Source: Chersky-840 sp963838775 (GTDB lineage: Bacteria; Actinomycetota; Acidimicrobiia; Acidimicrobiales; UBA8190). From it: a stretch of 64,000 bases of DNA. Position 1 is the stretch's first letter; each line of letters begins with the position of its first letter. The stretch covers positions 1-64,000 of the forward strand of contig CAWISP010000009.1 of NCBI GenBank assembly GCA_963838775.1. The letters are read 5' to 3'. The notes beneath the pieces are model-generated. The model ran no database searches. It was not told the DNA's origin and was given only the letters and a program-made list of their open reading frames with translations. Made by a program: the position numbers and the translations under genes. Positions 1 to 8,522 of this stretch are shown in pieces.

Positions 1-1
1 C

Positions 2-538
2 TTGGCGGCGCTGCTCCAGACCTACGGGAAGACCCACGACGTCATGGCGGGCATGGCGGCCGTGCCCGCCTCGCTCAAGATCCAGGTTCAGGGTCTGCTG
101 GCCTTCTCGCCCCTGGCCACCGACATCCAAGCCGGGCGTCCGGTCTCCACCGCCCAGGTCGCGGCGGTGCACGCCAGCTCGCCTCAGCTCGCCACGCTGC
201 TCAGCGTCGAGAAAAAGGTGATCCCAGCCCAGAAGGCGTCGAGCAATGAGTGGAAACGGTGGTGGTGGGTGTGCGTCGCCGGGCAGCTCGTGTTCCTCGT
301 GCTCGTGTTCTTCATGCGGGGACGGTGGAGCCCAAGGGCAGCCAAGGCCGACTTCGATCAGCACGAGCAGCTCGTGGCGGTCGAGCTCGCCAAGCTGCGA
401 GGAGGCAAGGCCGAGCCTGTCGGACCTGTGCCGGTCCCGGTGTTGGCACCCACCGGCACCGAAGACGGTGCACTGTGGGTGCGCCAGGCGGGCGCGCCGG
501 TGACAGCTCAGCTCATCTCGCATCGATCAGGGGTATAG
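2..538 (+). CDS. C-terminal fragment of a membrane protein, possibly an MFS transporter (5' truncated)
   Basis: The reading frame is open at the left edge of the window, so only the last ~178 residues are visible. One clear hydrophobic segment lies near residues 86-107 (WWWVCVAGQLVFLVLVFF), followed by a basic, charged cytoplasmic-looking tail. A last helix followed by a charged tail resembles the end of some actinobacterial MFS carriers, but no diagnostic motif is present. It ends 10 bp before the acyl-CoA ligase start, so the two are probably co-transcribed and the carrier could move that enzyme's substrate. The family call is a guess; membrane location is supported. Confidence 0.5.
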   Translation: MAALLQTYGKTHDVMAGMAAVPASLKIQVQGLLAFSPLATDIQAGRPVSTAQVAAVHASSPQLATLLSVEKKVIPAQKASSNEWKRWWWVCVAGQLVFLVLVFFMRGRWSPRAAKADFDQHEQLVAVELAKLRGGKAEPVGPVPVPVLAPTGTEDGALWVRQAGAPVTAQLISHRSGV

Positions 539-548
539 GGAGAGGGTC

Positions 549-2375
549 ATGAACGACACACCTCCCATCGTGATCGAAGGCGCCACCGTCATCGACGCCT
601 TCCGCGCCAATGTACGGACGATCCCGGGTCGTCCGGCCCTGCGTCGCCGTGCGCATGTCGGGTGGGAAACCTTGACGTGGGCGGACTATGGACAGGGGGT
701 CGAAGAGGTCACCGCCGGCTTGGCGGACTTCGGCATGGGCCCCGGCGAGCGGGTCGCCATTCTGTCGGGAAACCGAGTCGAGTGGCATCTGGCCGACGTC
801 GGGGCACTCGCCAACGGGGCAGTCACGGTGCCGATCTACCCCACGAGCTCCGCCGAGCAAGTGGGTTACATCCTCAACCACTGCGGGGCGCGCTTGTGTT
901 TCGTGGAGAACGATGAGCTGCTGGCCAAGGTGTTCGAGGTGCGCGACACCCTTCCCAAGCTCGATCGCGTGGTGGTCTTCGACGACGGAAAACGTCTGGA
1001 CGACCCGTTCCTAGTGGGCTTCGCCGAATTGCGAGCCGTGGGAGCGGCCCGCCTGCAACGGGAGCCGGGGATCGCCGAGGAAAGGGCGTCGGGTGTCGTT
1101 CCCGAACAGACCGCCACCTTCGTCTACACGAGCGGCACCACGGGCCCTCCCAAGGCGGCGATGTTGACCCACGCCAACATCATGTGGACGATTCGAAGCG
1201 CCGCTTCGATGGTCCACCTGTCGTCCGGCGAGCGCTTCTTGTCGTTCCTGCCTCTGAGTCACGTTGCCGAGCGCGGCATGAGCGAATTCGCCCCCATCAC
1301 CATCGGCGGTGAGACGTGGTTCGCCCGGAGCCTGGCCACGGTGGCCGAGGACCTGCTCGACTGCCGGCCCACGGTGTTCTTCGCGGTGCCCAGGGTGTGG
1401 GAAAAGCTTCAGATGGCGGTGCTGGCGAAGCTGGAAGACCGGCCGTGGCTCACGAGACAGGTGGTTGGGCGCTACGTCGAGTTGGGCCGGCACCTCGAGG
1501 CCGAGCGGGAGGCGGGGAGGCGCCCCGCTCCATGGGAGACGCTGCCTCGCGAGCTGCTCGACGCGGCGGCGGGGGCGAGGATCCGCCAGGAGATCGGCCT
1601 CGACCGGGCCCACATCCTGATCACCGCGGCCGCCCCGATCCATCCCGACCTGGTCCGCTGGTTGCATGCCATCGGGCTTCCCGTCATCGAGCTCTACGGC
1701 CAGACCGAGGTGTGCGGACCCACCACGTGCAACCCCCCAGAGGACAACCGGGTGGGTACCGTCGGGCGGGCCCTTCCCGGGGTTCGGGTGCGCGTTGCCA
1801 ACGATGGGGAGATCCTCGTCCAGGGGGGCAATGTGTGCGCCGGGTACTTCAACGACTCCAAGGGCACAAGGGCGCTTATCGACGACGAGGGTTGGATGCA
1901 CTCGGGAGACCTCGGGACGCTCGACCCCGACGGATATCTCCGCCTCACGGGTCGGAAGAAGGACCTCATCATCACCGCCGCCGGTCAGAACATCGCTCCG
2001 CAGGACATCGAGATGGAACTGAAGAGCCACCCGCTCGTCGCCGAGGCCGTCGTCGTCGGCGAGGGCCGACGCTACCTGAGCGCGCTGTTGACGCTCGACG
2101 CCGAAGCGCTCGGGGAGTGGGCCCGTGGGCGGAGCAAGGTGGCCGATTACGAGAACCTGGCCGGGGATCCCGATCTCCGCAAAGAGATCGACACCCTCGT
2201 GGCCCAGGTGAATTCTCGGCGCTCCCGGGTGGAAGGGATCCGCAAGCACCGGATCCTGGCCCACGAGCTGACCGTCGCCGCCGGTGAGCTCACCCCGACG
2301 CTCAAGGTCAAGCGGGCGGTAGTGTGCGAGACAAACCGCGATCTCATCGAAGAGATGTATGCCGAGACCTTGTGA
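549..2375 (+). CDS. Long-chain fatty acid--CoA ligase (AMP-binding family)
   Basis: This 608-residue protein would activate a carboxylic acid with ATP to an acyl-adenylate and then to acyl-CoA. The P-loop-like adenylation motif TSGTTGPPK lies near residues 194-202. Later come the YGQTE core motif, the GWMHSGDLG hinge region and the A10-like GRKKDLIITAAGQNI segment, in family order. Its length matches FadD15/FAA-type long-chain ligases of about 600 residues. A GGGAGAGGGTC stretch precedes the ATG. The chain length of the substrate cannot be read from sequence. It lies just downstream of a membrane protein and 60 bp before the trehalose-type glycosyltransferase. Confidence 0.9.
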   Translation: MNDTPPIVIEGATVIDAFRANVRTIPGRPALRRRAHVGWETLTWADYGQGVEEVTAGLADFGMGPGERVAILSGNRVEWHLADVGALANGAVTVPIYPTSSAEQVGYILNHCGARLCFVENDELLAKVFEVRDTLPKLDRVVVFDDGKRLDDPFLVGFAELRAVGAARLQREPGIAEERASGVVPEQTATFVYTSGTTGPPKAAMLTHANIMWTIRSAASMVHLSSGERFLSFLPLSHVAERGMSEFAPITIGGETWFARSLATVAEDLLDCRPTVFFAVPRVWEKLQMAVLAKLEDRPWLTRQVVGRYVELGRHLEAEREAGRRPAPWETLPRELLDAAAGARIRQEIGLDRAHILITAAAPIHPDLVRWLHAIGLPVIELYGQTEVCGPTTCNPPEDNRVGTVGRALPGVRVRVANDGEILVQGGNVCAGYFNDSKGTRALIDDEGWMHSGDLGTLDPDGYLRLTGRKKDLIITAAGQNIAPQDIEMELKSHPLVAEAVVVGEGRRYLSALLTLDAEALGEWARGRSKVADYENLAGDPDLRKEIDTLVAQVNSRRSRVEGIRKHRILAHELTVAAGELTPTLKVKRAVVCETNRDLIEEMYAETL

Positions 2376-2435
2376 CGGTTTGGGGACGGATCGGCCGCCG
2401 TTGCCCGGCGGCGACCGGCGGACCAGGATGGGGAG

Positions 2436-3866
2436 GTGGTGAACCTCCCCCCACCTCGCGAGGTCGACGTCCCCGTCGTGGATCTGGCCCGCTTGCAACC
2501 GCTCATAGGAGAGCAGCGCTATAGCGCGCTCGTCGGCGAGGCAGCTCGTACCCGGGCCGCCCTCCGAGGCTGCACGGTCTGGAACGTCAACTCGACCGCC
2601 ACCGGCGGGGGGGTGGCCGAGATGCTGCAGGTGCTCGTCGGGTACATCCTCGGCGTCGGAGTGGCCGTGCGCTGGCTCGTCATCGCCGGAGACCCTGCCT
2701 TCTTCACTGTCACCAAACGTCTCCATAACCGACTCCACGGCGTTCCCGGTGATGGCGGTGTGCTGGGCAAGGCCGAGACGGTCGTGTACGAGTCCGTGAC
2801 GTCAGCCAACGCCAGAGCCATCACGCCGCAGATCCGCCCCGCCGACGTGGTCATCCTGCACGATCCTCAGACGGCCGGGCTGGCCGCGCCATTGCAGGCT
2901 GCCGGCGCCATCGTGGTGTGGCGATGTCACGTCGGCGCCGGGGCGCTCAACGAGTGGACCGACGAAGCCTGGGACTTCCTCCGCCCGCATCTGGCGGCCT
3001 GTGACGGCTTCGTGTTCACTCGCCGGCAGTATGTGCCGCCCTGGGTTCCGACGGGTCGGGTGTCGATCATCCCCCCTTCGATCGACCCGTTCTCACCCAA
3101 GAACCAGGAGCAATCCACGCCCCAGACTCTGAGGATCATGGCGGCGATGGGCCTGGTCGACGCGGCGCCCACCGGGGAGGCGACGTTCACCCGCCGGGAC
3201 GGCTCGGTAGGTCTTGTCACCCGGCGCTCAACTGTCGTGGCTGATGGGCCGTTGGATGTCTTGGCTCCTCTTGTGGTCCAGGTGTCGCGGTGGGACCACC
3301 TCAAGGACATGGCCGGGGTGATGGCAGGCTTTGCAACGGGGGTGGCGGGACGAGGTGGCGCTCAGCTGGCTCTGGTGGGCCCCGCCGTCGATGATGTCAC
3401 CGATGACCCCGAAGGTCACCAGGTGCTCGAGCAGTGCATCGACAGGTGGAGCGCCTTGCCCCCGCTCCAGCGCCGCCACATCCGCCTCGTGACCCTCCCG
3501 ATGGACGACGGAGACGAGAACGCCGCCATGGTCAACGCCCTGCAACGTCACGCCACCGTCATCGTTCAGAAGAGCCTGGCCGAGGGGTTCGGCCTGACCG
3601 TGGCCGAAGGGATGTGGAAGGCCAAGGCCATCGTGGCATCGGCCGTAGGCGGCATCGTCGACCAGGTGGTCCCGGGGACAGGGGTGTTGCTCGACGATCC
3701 CGCTGACCTCGATGCGTTCGGTGACGCGTTGGTATCGCTGCTCGATCGCCCCGAGGAAGCCCTGCGCCTGGGACAGAATGCGCGACGCCACGTCTTGGAG
3801 AGTTACGTGGGTGACGAGCACCTCATGCACTACGGCACTCTCATGGAGCGACTAAAGGCGCGCTGA
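2436..3866 (+). CDS. treT: Trehalose synthase-like glycosyltransferase (TreT type, GT4)
   Basis: This 476-residue GT-B fold protein resembles TreT, which joins NDP-glucose and glucose to make trehalose. The N-terminal part has the TGGGVAEML glycine-rich segment and the RLHNRLHG stretch seen in this subfamily. The C-terminal half has the GT4 E-x7-E signature (EGFGLTVAE, about residues 382-390) followed by GGIVDQV. The start chosen is a GTG at the end of a GGGGAGGTG run, which supplies the ribosome site. The neighbouring GH65 phosphorylase and phosphoglucomutase-like HAD support a disaccharide role. Specificity for trehalose over another disaccharide is inferred. Confidence 0.8.
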   Translation: MVNLPPPREVDVPVVDLARLQPLIGEQRYSALVGEAARTRAALRGCTVWNVNSTATGGGVAEMLQVLVGYILGVGVAVRWLVIAGDPAFFTVTKRLHNRLHGVPGDGGVLGKAETVVYESVTSANARAITPQIRPADVVILHDPQTAGLAAPLQAAGAIVVWRCHVGAGALNEWTDEAWDFLRPHLAACDGFVFTRRQYVPPWVPTGRVSIIPPSIDPFSPKNQEQSTPQTLRIMAAMGLVDAAPTGEATFTRRDGSVGLVTRRSTVVADGPLDVLAPLVVQVSRWDHLKDMAGVMAGFATGVAGRGGAQLALVGPAVDDVTDDPEGHQVLEQCIDRWSALPPLQRRHIRLVTLPMDDGDENAAMVNALQRHATVIVQKSLAEGFGLTVAEGMWKAKAIVASAVGGIVDQVVPGTGVLLDDPADLDAFGDALVSLLDRPEEALRLGQNARRHVLESYVGDEHLMHYGTLMERLKAR

Positions 3867-3885
3867 CAGAGCCCTCGTTCGCCGT

Positions 3886-4308
3886 CTACTCATCGGGGGG
3901 GCTGGCGTGAATGATCCGGCCCGTCACCTTTCGAGGAATGATCTTGAGCCAGCGGTCCGCCGGCGGGGGTGCCCATGAATGGACGGTCAGCGCGCGTAGG
4001 GCCTCCGAGCGCTCGTCGATCGACGAGGAGATGTCCTCACCGATCCCCTGGATCAGCACACTCCATCCCACGCCCTTCGCCCAGTCGACATGGTCGACTT
4101 CGAAACTCACTGCGTTCAGAGGCGCATGAAAGACCTTGGCCCCCTTGTTCGTTTGAAGAACGACCGTGTCGCCGTCTATCGCAAACCGCATGGGCAGAAC
4201 GACAGGGACTCCGTCTACCACCACACCGAGTCGACCGAGGCGTTGCGTTGCCATCCGAGTGAGACACTCGTCATGCCCAAGTTCCTCAATCTTGCCCCTG
4301 TGGTCCAT
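3886..4308 (-). CDS. PPOX-fold flavin/F420-binding family protein 1
   Basis: This is a small split-barrel protein of about 140 residues. It contains the RLGRLGVVVDGVPVVLPM opening and the later VSFEVDHVDWAKGVGWSVLIQG strand pair typical of the pyridoxamine 5'-phosphate oxidase-like superfamily. An upstream in-frame ATG exists, but the ATG at 4308 is preceded by AGAGAGGATC at good spacing, so I start there. A clear paralogue lies at 6726-7199 on the same strand, and the two flank the GH65 gene. Such proteins bind FMN, F420 or haem; the cofactor and substrate here cannot be told. It converges with treT. Confidence 0.8.
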   Translation of the reverse strand: MDHRGKIEELGHDECLTRMATQRLGRLGVVVDGVPVVLPMRFAIDGDTVVLQTNKGAKVFHAPLNAVSFEVDHVDWAKGVGWSVLIQGIGEDISSSIDERSEALRALTVHSWAPPPADRWLKIIPRKVTGRIIHASPPDE

Positions 4309-4440
4309 GGTCGATCCTCTCTGTTCACGAGACGAGACATCTCGCTTAAAATGTATATGTGAAATCCCGGGGCGAGTCTGGGCGGCCAACTTCGACCCCA
4401 ACCGTCACGACGCCGGGGTCGCGGTCGTGGACGGCCGGTA

Positions 4441-6729
4441 CTACGCGGGAGGCAACGCTCCCTCGTCGGCGTCCGACGAGTTGTCGGGAACGAACTCCCT
4501 GAACCCGACCCTGTCGTGGATCTCGGTCATCGGAGGGCTCGGGTGTGCTGCGCTGACGCGCTCATGGGGCAGCTCCTTGTCTTGGCCGTCAGTTCTGGGA
4601 CCGGTCGTGGCACGCGCGATCCATCCCCCGGGTGCCGTGAGAAGTACAGGCGCGTCCGATCCCAGTCGGACCCGAAGGTTCGAGCTGCAGGCCACGTGGA
4701 CAGCGTCACTCCGGCAGCGCAGACTCACTCGGGCGCCGTGCCACTGCAACGTGATGCGCAGTTCAATCCACTGGGTGGGGATGTGAGGGTCGAGGACGAG
4801 GGCGTCGTCGTCGGGGTTGGTGACTCGAACTCCGGCGAATCCCAGCACGACGGCCTGCCACAACCCTGCCAGTGCGGCGAGGTGCAGGCCGTCCGCGGTG
4901 GTGCCGGCGGAATCGTGGAGATCGATCCTCTGGGCGACGTCGAGCAATTCGATCGCTTCGTCCACTCGTCCGGCCCTGGCCAGCAGACCGGCGTGAATCG
5001 CCGGCGAGAGCGAGCTCCCGTGCGCGGTCCTCGGCAAGTAGTGGTCGAGATCACGCTCGAAGCTCTCAGGATCCAGCGCATCGGGGATCATGTGGTGCGC
5101 CATGAGCACATCGGCCTGCTTGATGATCTGCGAGCGGGCCACACGCCCGTGGCCGAGGACCCGGTCGGCGGCGAGGGGAACCGGGCCTACCTCTGCGACA
5201 AGGAGTAGCTCGAGATCGTCGTAGCCGGAGAACTGCGCGTGACGACCGGACTCCGGGTCGTACCCGTCGGCGAGGGTGTCAGCCAGGGATCGCCACTGCT
5301 CGCTCTCGGTCCTCTCCGATGCCGCGTCGGCCCGTCTCACGAGTTCTGCCGCCCGATTCAGGTTCCATGCGGCCATCTGGTTGGTAAAGGCGTTGTCGTC
5401 GACGTCCTCGTGGTATTCGTCGGGGCCGATGACGCCATCGATGTGTCCGACCCCGGCTGCATCGAGGCGCACCCGGCTTGCCCAGTACCGAGCTGTTTCG
5501 ATCAACAGGGGGCGTCCGGCGCCTTCCAGGAAATTCCAGTCGCCCGACCAGGCGGCGAGCTGCCACGCCGCCCACGCCACGTCTGCGGTGATGTGCTCCT
5601 CGAGCTCGCCGGTGTGGATGGCGACAACTTCACCCCTTCCATCGATTGCCTCCTTGGGCGTGACGTCGTCACCCCGAGAGGCCGACTCCCATGGAAAGCG
5701 CGCTCCACTCAGCCCGAGCCTGGCGCTTTGTTCCCGGGCGGCGGGAAGCCGTCGGATCCGATATTCGAGCATGGCGCGCGCCGCGTCTGGGTGCGTGGCC
5801 GCCAGGACCGGCAACACGTACACGTCCGCGTCCCAAAAGACGTGGCCGCCGTACCCCGGACCCGTCAGACCTCGCGCCCCCACGGCGGCTTCGCCGCCAT
5901 CGGCCACCGACCCCATCAGGTGGAAGAGCGCCAGCCGGATCGCCCTGGTGAGCTCTGGATCGCCGACCACTTCTACGTCGGCATCGTCCCAGCGTGCCGC
6001 CCACGCTGCCCTCTGCTCGGCGAGAAGCCCGGGTGCACCGATGCGGGTCGCCGTCTGCTGTGACTCGAACTGCACATCGTCGTGTGTCTGAGGGTCGGTA
6101 CGCCCGTAGGACCCGATGCGAAGAAGTCCGAGTGTTTGTGGTCCTCCCGGTGACCTGGGCTGGACCTCGCGGCGCGTCTCCACGACGCTGCTCACCTCGC
6201 CCCCGAACGTGACCCGGTCCCGCTCGAACTCGCGGCCGCCGTTGACCTCGAGGACAGTGGACGGTGCGGCAGCCACGAGCACCACGGTGCCCGGACGGGC
6301 CAGGCACGCCCAGCGGGCCGAGCACAGCGCAGGGCCGTCCTCGGTCTCGACACACCGCCACAGCACGCCCGATCGGAGATCGAGCACCCGGGTGCCTGCA
6401 GGCAATTCGCCTCGCAATGACAAGGTGGTCCACGTGGGCACGGCCAGCAACGACTCCGAACCATCGTCTCGAAACTCGTAGACACCGGAGACGAACACGC
6501 CCGAGACACCGACGGCGTCCTCTTCCAAGCGCCCCCGGGTCCCCGTGACCCCGTCAGCCACTGTCATGAGGGCTTCATAGACCCCGTCCGAACCCGGTGG
6601 TGTGTCGTCGACGACCAGCATCCAGGGCGAGGAGTCGGGGGCCGGCCGCTCGGTGAGGACCCCGACTACCTCGGTCGGACAGGGACTCGGGTTCACCTCG
6701 TCGCCACCTGATGGCGCACTGGCCCTCAC
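4441..6729 (-). CDS. Glycoside hydrolase family 65 protein (disaccharide phosphorylase, trehalose/maltose/kojibiose type)
   Basis: At 762 residues this matches full-length GH65 enzymes. The catalytic acid is the glutamate of VIGPDEYHEDVDDN (about E438). The HGSSLSP motif near the C-terminal third is the phosphate-binding loop of the phosphorylases, so a phosphorolytic rather than hydrolytic reaction is likely: disaccharide + Pi gives beta-glucose 1-phosphate + glucose. The KQADVLMAHH segment also fits. The GTG start overlaps the stop of the upstream PPOX gene (GTGA), suggesting translational coupling. The phosphoglucomutase-like HAD at 7334-8102 would process its product. Which disaccharide is cut is unknown; trehalose is favoured by the nearby treT. 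Confidence 0.88.
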   Translation of the reverse strand: MRASAPSGGDEVNPSPCPTEVVGVLTERPAPDSSPWMLVVDDTPPGSDGVYEALMTVADGVTGTRGRLEEDAVGVSGVFVSGVYEFRDDGSESLLAVPTWTTLSLRGELPAGTRVLDLRSGVLWRCVETEDGPALCSARWACLARPGTVVLVAAAPSTVLEVNGGREFERDRVTFGGEVSSVVETRREVQPRSPGGPQTLGLLRIGSYGRTDPQTHDDVQFESQQTATRIGAPGLLAEQRAAWAARWDDADVEVVGDPELTRAIRLALFHLMGSVADGGEAAVGARGLTGPGYGGHVFWDADVYVLPVLAATHPDAARAMLEYRIRRLPAAREQSARLGLSGARFPWESASRGDDVTPKEAIDGRGEVVAIHTGELEEHITADVAWAAWQLAAWSGDWNFLEGAGRPLLIETARYWASRVRLDAAGVGHIDGVIGPDEYHEDVDDNAFTNQMAAWNLNRAAELVRRADAASERTESEQWRSLADTLADGYDPESGRHAQFSGYDDLELLLVAEVGPVPLAADRVLGHGRVARSQIIKQADVLMAHHMIPDALDPESFERDLDHYLPRTAHGSSLSPAIHAGLLARAGRVDEAIELLDVAQRIDLHDSAGTTADGLHLAALAGLWQAVVLGFAGVRVTNPDDDALVLDPHIPTQWIELRITLQWHGARVSLRCRSDAVHVACSSNLRVRLGSDAPVLLTAPGGWIARATTGPRTDGQDKELPHERVSAAHPSPPMTEIHDRVGFREFVPDNSSDADEGALPPA

Positions 6730-7199
6730 GTCGGCGAGTGGTGAACGGAACCCGATCCTGTGACACCAGGGTCAGATGTGGTCTCGCCCAGAGGGAATCG
6801 GCGTCCCGTGACCACGTCCAGGCGAACGACAAAGATCATGTCACCTGGAGAGGGTACTAACGGTGTCGGCGCCACCTCGGCGATTGCCTGGCGCTCGGAC
6901 TCCTCCAACGGTGTCGCCAGGCCACGCACGAGCACGCTCCAAGCCTCGCGGGCGTCCCGATCCACATCGTCGACCTCGAAGGCGACGAGCGCACCGGAAA
7001 TGATGTCGACCAAGTGGCCCGATCCGAGTCGTATCACGATGTGGCGGTCGTGATACGTGAAGTTCACTGGTTGGATGATCGGCGCATGCGTGGTCGAGAT
7101 ACCCAGGCGCCCGGTCGATCCCTTCTTCGCCGCGGTGGCGAGCAACCGAACGCATTCGGCGAGGGGGAGCAATTCTGATCCACGTTCATCTGTCCACAT
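6726..7199 (-). CDS. PPOX-fold flavin/F420-binding family protein 2
   Basis: This 157-residue protein is a paralogue of the one at 3886-4308. Both share a GRLG(I/V) opening, an internal hydrophobic strand pair and a (A/S)FEVD(D/H)VD...WSVL(V/I)(R/Q)G block. Its stop codon overlaps the GTG of the GH65 gene by four bases, making it the first cistron of a coupled pair. The role is unknown; it may be a flavin- or F420-dependent reductase or a redox sensor serving the sugar pathway. The family call is sound, the function is not assigned. Confidence 0.75.
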   Translation of the reverse strand: MWTDERGSELLPLAECVRLLATAAKKGSTGRLGISTTHAPIIQPVNFTYHDRHIVIRLGSGHLVDIISGALVAFEVDDVDRDAREAWSVLVRGLATPLEESERQAIAEVAPTPLVPSPGDMIFVVRLDVVTGRRFPLGETTSDPGVTGSGSVHHSPT

Positions 7200-7333
7200 G
7201 TGAAAAGCGTTGCACGACTAGCCCAACGTACCCAGGGCCTTTGGTCCCCTCCTGGCGCCGGCTCTCTGTCTCTCGAAGATCACCGATCGGCCTGTCCACC
7301 TCTCGAGAGGGCGACCCCGCCACTTATTGCGGA

Positions 7334-8102
7334 TCACGGGTCCGGAGCAACGTCAAGGAGCTCCTCGAGGTCACCCACCACCACGTCCGCTCCGGCTTCA
7401 GTGAGCGCGGCGGCACTTGCCGCGTCGGGCCACTCCGATGACCAGTCCGAATCCACCCGAGTGCCCGGCTTTGACGCCTGCGGGCGCGTCCTCGACGACG
7501 GCACCTCGGGCCGGCTCCACCCCGAGCAGCGAAGCGGCATGGAGGAAGGTATCGGGAGCCGGCTTGCCGCGGAGATGCTCTTGCCGAGCCAACCGGCCGT
7601 CGACGGTGACGTCGAAGAGCTTGGCGATATGGGCCGCTTCGAGCACAGCCATGCAGTTCTCGCTGGCGGACACCACGGCGGTGCGACGTCCGGCCGTTCG
7701 GAGTCGTTTCACCAGTGCCACCGACCCGGGGAACACCGTCACGTTCCCGGCCAGACGCTCGAGCACGAGTGCGTTCTTTCGGTTGCCCACACCACAGACC
7801 GTTTCTCTGTCAGGTGGGTCGCTTTGACGGCCTTCTGCAAGCGTGAGCCCCCGCGAGGAGAGAAAGTCCCGGACGCCGTCGTAGCGGGGCTTGCCGTCGA
7901 CGTAACGCTCGTAGTCGTCGACCTCGTCGAAGGCCCGGAAGGCTCCGTTCCGATCTGCGAAGTGCATTGCCAGGACCTCATCGAAGGCTGTCTTCCAGGC
8001 CGCGGCATGCACGCGAGCGGTATCGGTAAGTACGCCGTCGAGGTCGAAGAGCCACGCTTCGATGTCGACCAAAGAGCGCTTGAGGCTATCTGAAGGAGCC
8101 AT
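7334..8102 (-). CDS. Beta-phosphoglucomutase-like HAD hydrolase (one +1 frameshift as read)
   Basis: The protein opens with the HAD nucleophile motif FDLDGVLTDTA and later has the motif-IV block VVEDAPAGVKAG. It resembles the phosphoglucomutases that convert beta-glucose 1-phosphate to glucose 6-phosphate, the step after GH65 phosphorolysis. The frame runs off course after GFGLVIGVA; the expected ending (DAASAAALTEAGADVVVGDLEELL) continues one base further on, ending at 7334. Removing one G of the GGG at 7427-7429 restores a smooth reading across the junction. I start at the ATG at 8102; the frame stays open upstream through an ABC-ATPase remnant. Probably intact in the organism, with an insertion error here. 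Confidence 0.75.
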
Positions 8103-8120
8103 TCGATGCCCAGAGCCATT

Positions 8121-8171
8121 CTCGCCGTAGCGTTTGGAGAGGCCCTCAGTTCGAATCGCGGGTTTGCCCAT
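8121..8171 (-). pseudogene. Remnant of an ABC-transporter ATPase N-terminus
   Basis: An ATG at 8171 is followed by codons for AIRTEGLSKRYGE after a three-residue lead. This is the start of an exporter-type ABC ATPase and differs by two conservative residues from AIRTEGLTKRYGD of the intact ATPase starting at 16740. Over those 13 codons the DNA agrees at about 32 of 39 positions. The similarity stops before any Walker motif, and the frame then runs straight into the HAD gene. It looks like a scar left by deletion of an ABC gene. Confidence 0.6.
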
Positions 8172-8522
8172 GGGCCTGCCTCTTGTTGACTCGGACATCA
8201 TGAAACCTGGAGGTTGTCGGTTGAAGGGGCAAAGGTCCTCTTCCGGAGCTGTTCGAATGAGCACTAGGCCGGCGACACTTGGCATGGGACGCTGGCTAGG
8301 CCCGATATGGGTAGTTAACCTTCTCGGAGCGGAAAACCGCGACGCCCCGCCAACAAGCTCCATGGGACGGTTCCCCGGCGGAGCTTTGAAGACTGGCACG
8401 CGTATCTCCCAGACCGTGGGAATGGTCACCCGTTGATCCCAGCTCGAACTCCAGGCGGTGACGCACCGATTTGGGACTTTCGGCCCTGATCCTGTGCGAT
8501 CCCACGTGCCGATTCAGATGCA
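8172..8522. other. Gene-poor interval between HAD and membrane protein
   Basis: About 350 bp with no convincing gene. The minus-strand frame leading into the HAD gene stays open to 8429, but the translation has no family features apart from the ABC remnant. The promoter of the rightward membrane protein presumably lies here; I see no clear -10/-35 pair. Confidence 0.4.

Noticed and set aside
1011..2738. Long open frame on the minus strand (575 codons) opposite the acyl-CoA ligase
   Set aside because: It has no family features, and the plus strand encodes a complete ligase. High GC keeps antisense frames open. The same applies to 22203-24059 (+) and 36269-38053 (+).
7398..8429. HAD protein with a long N-terminal extension from 8429
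   Set aside because: The extra ~109 residues show no domain, include the ABC remnant, and precede a normal HAD start at 8102.
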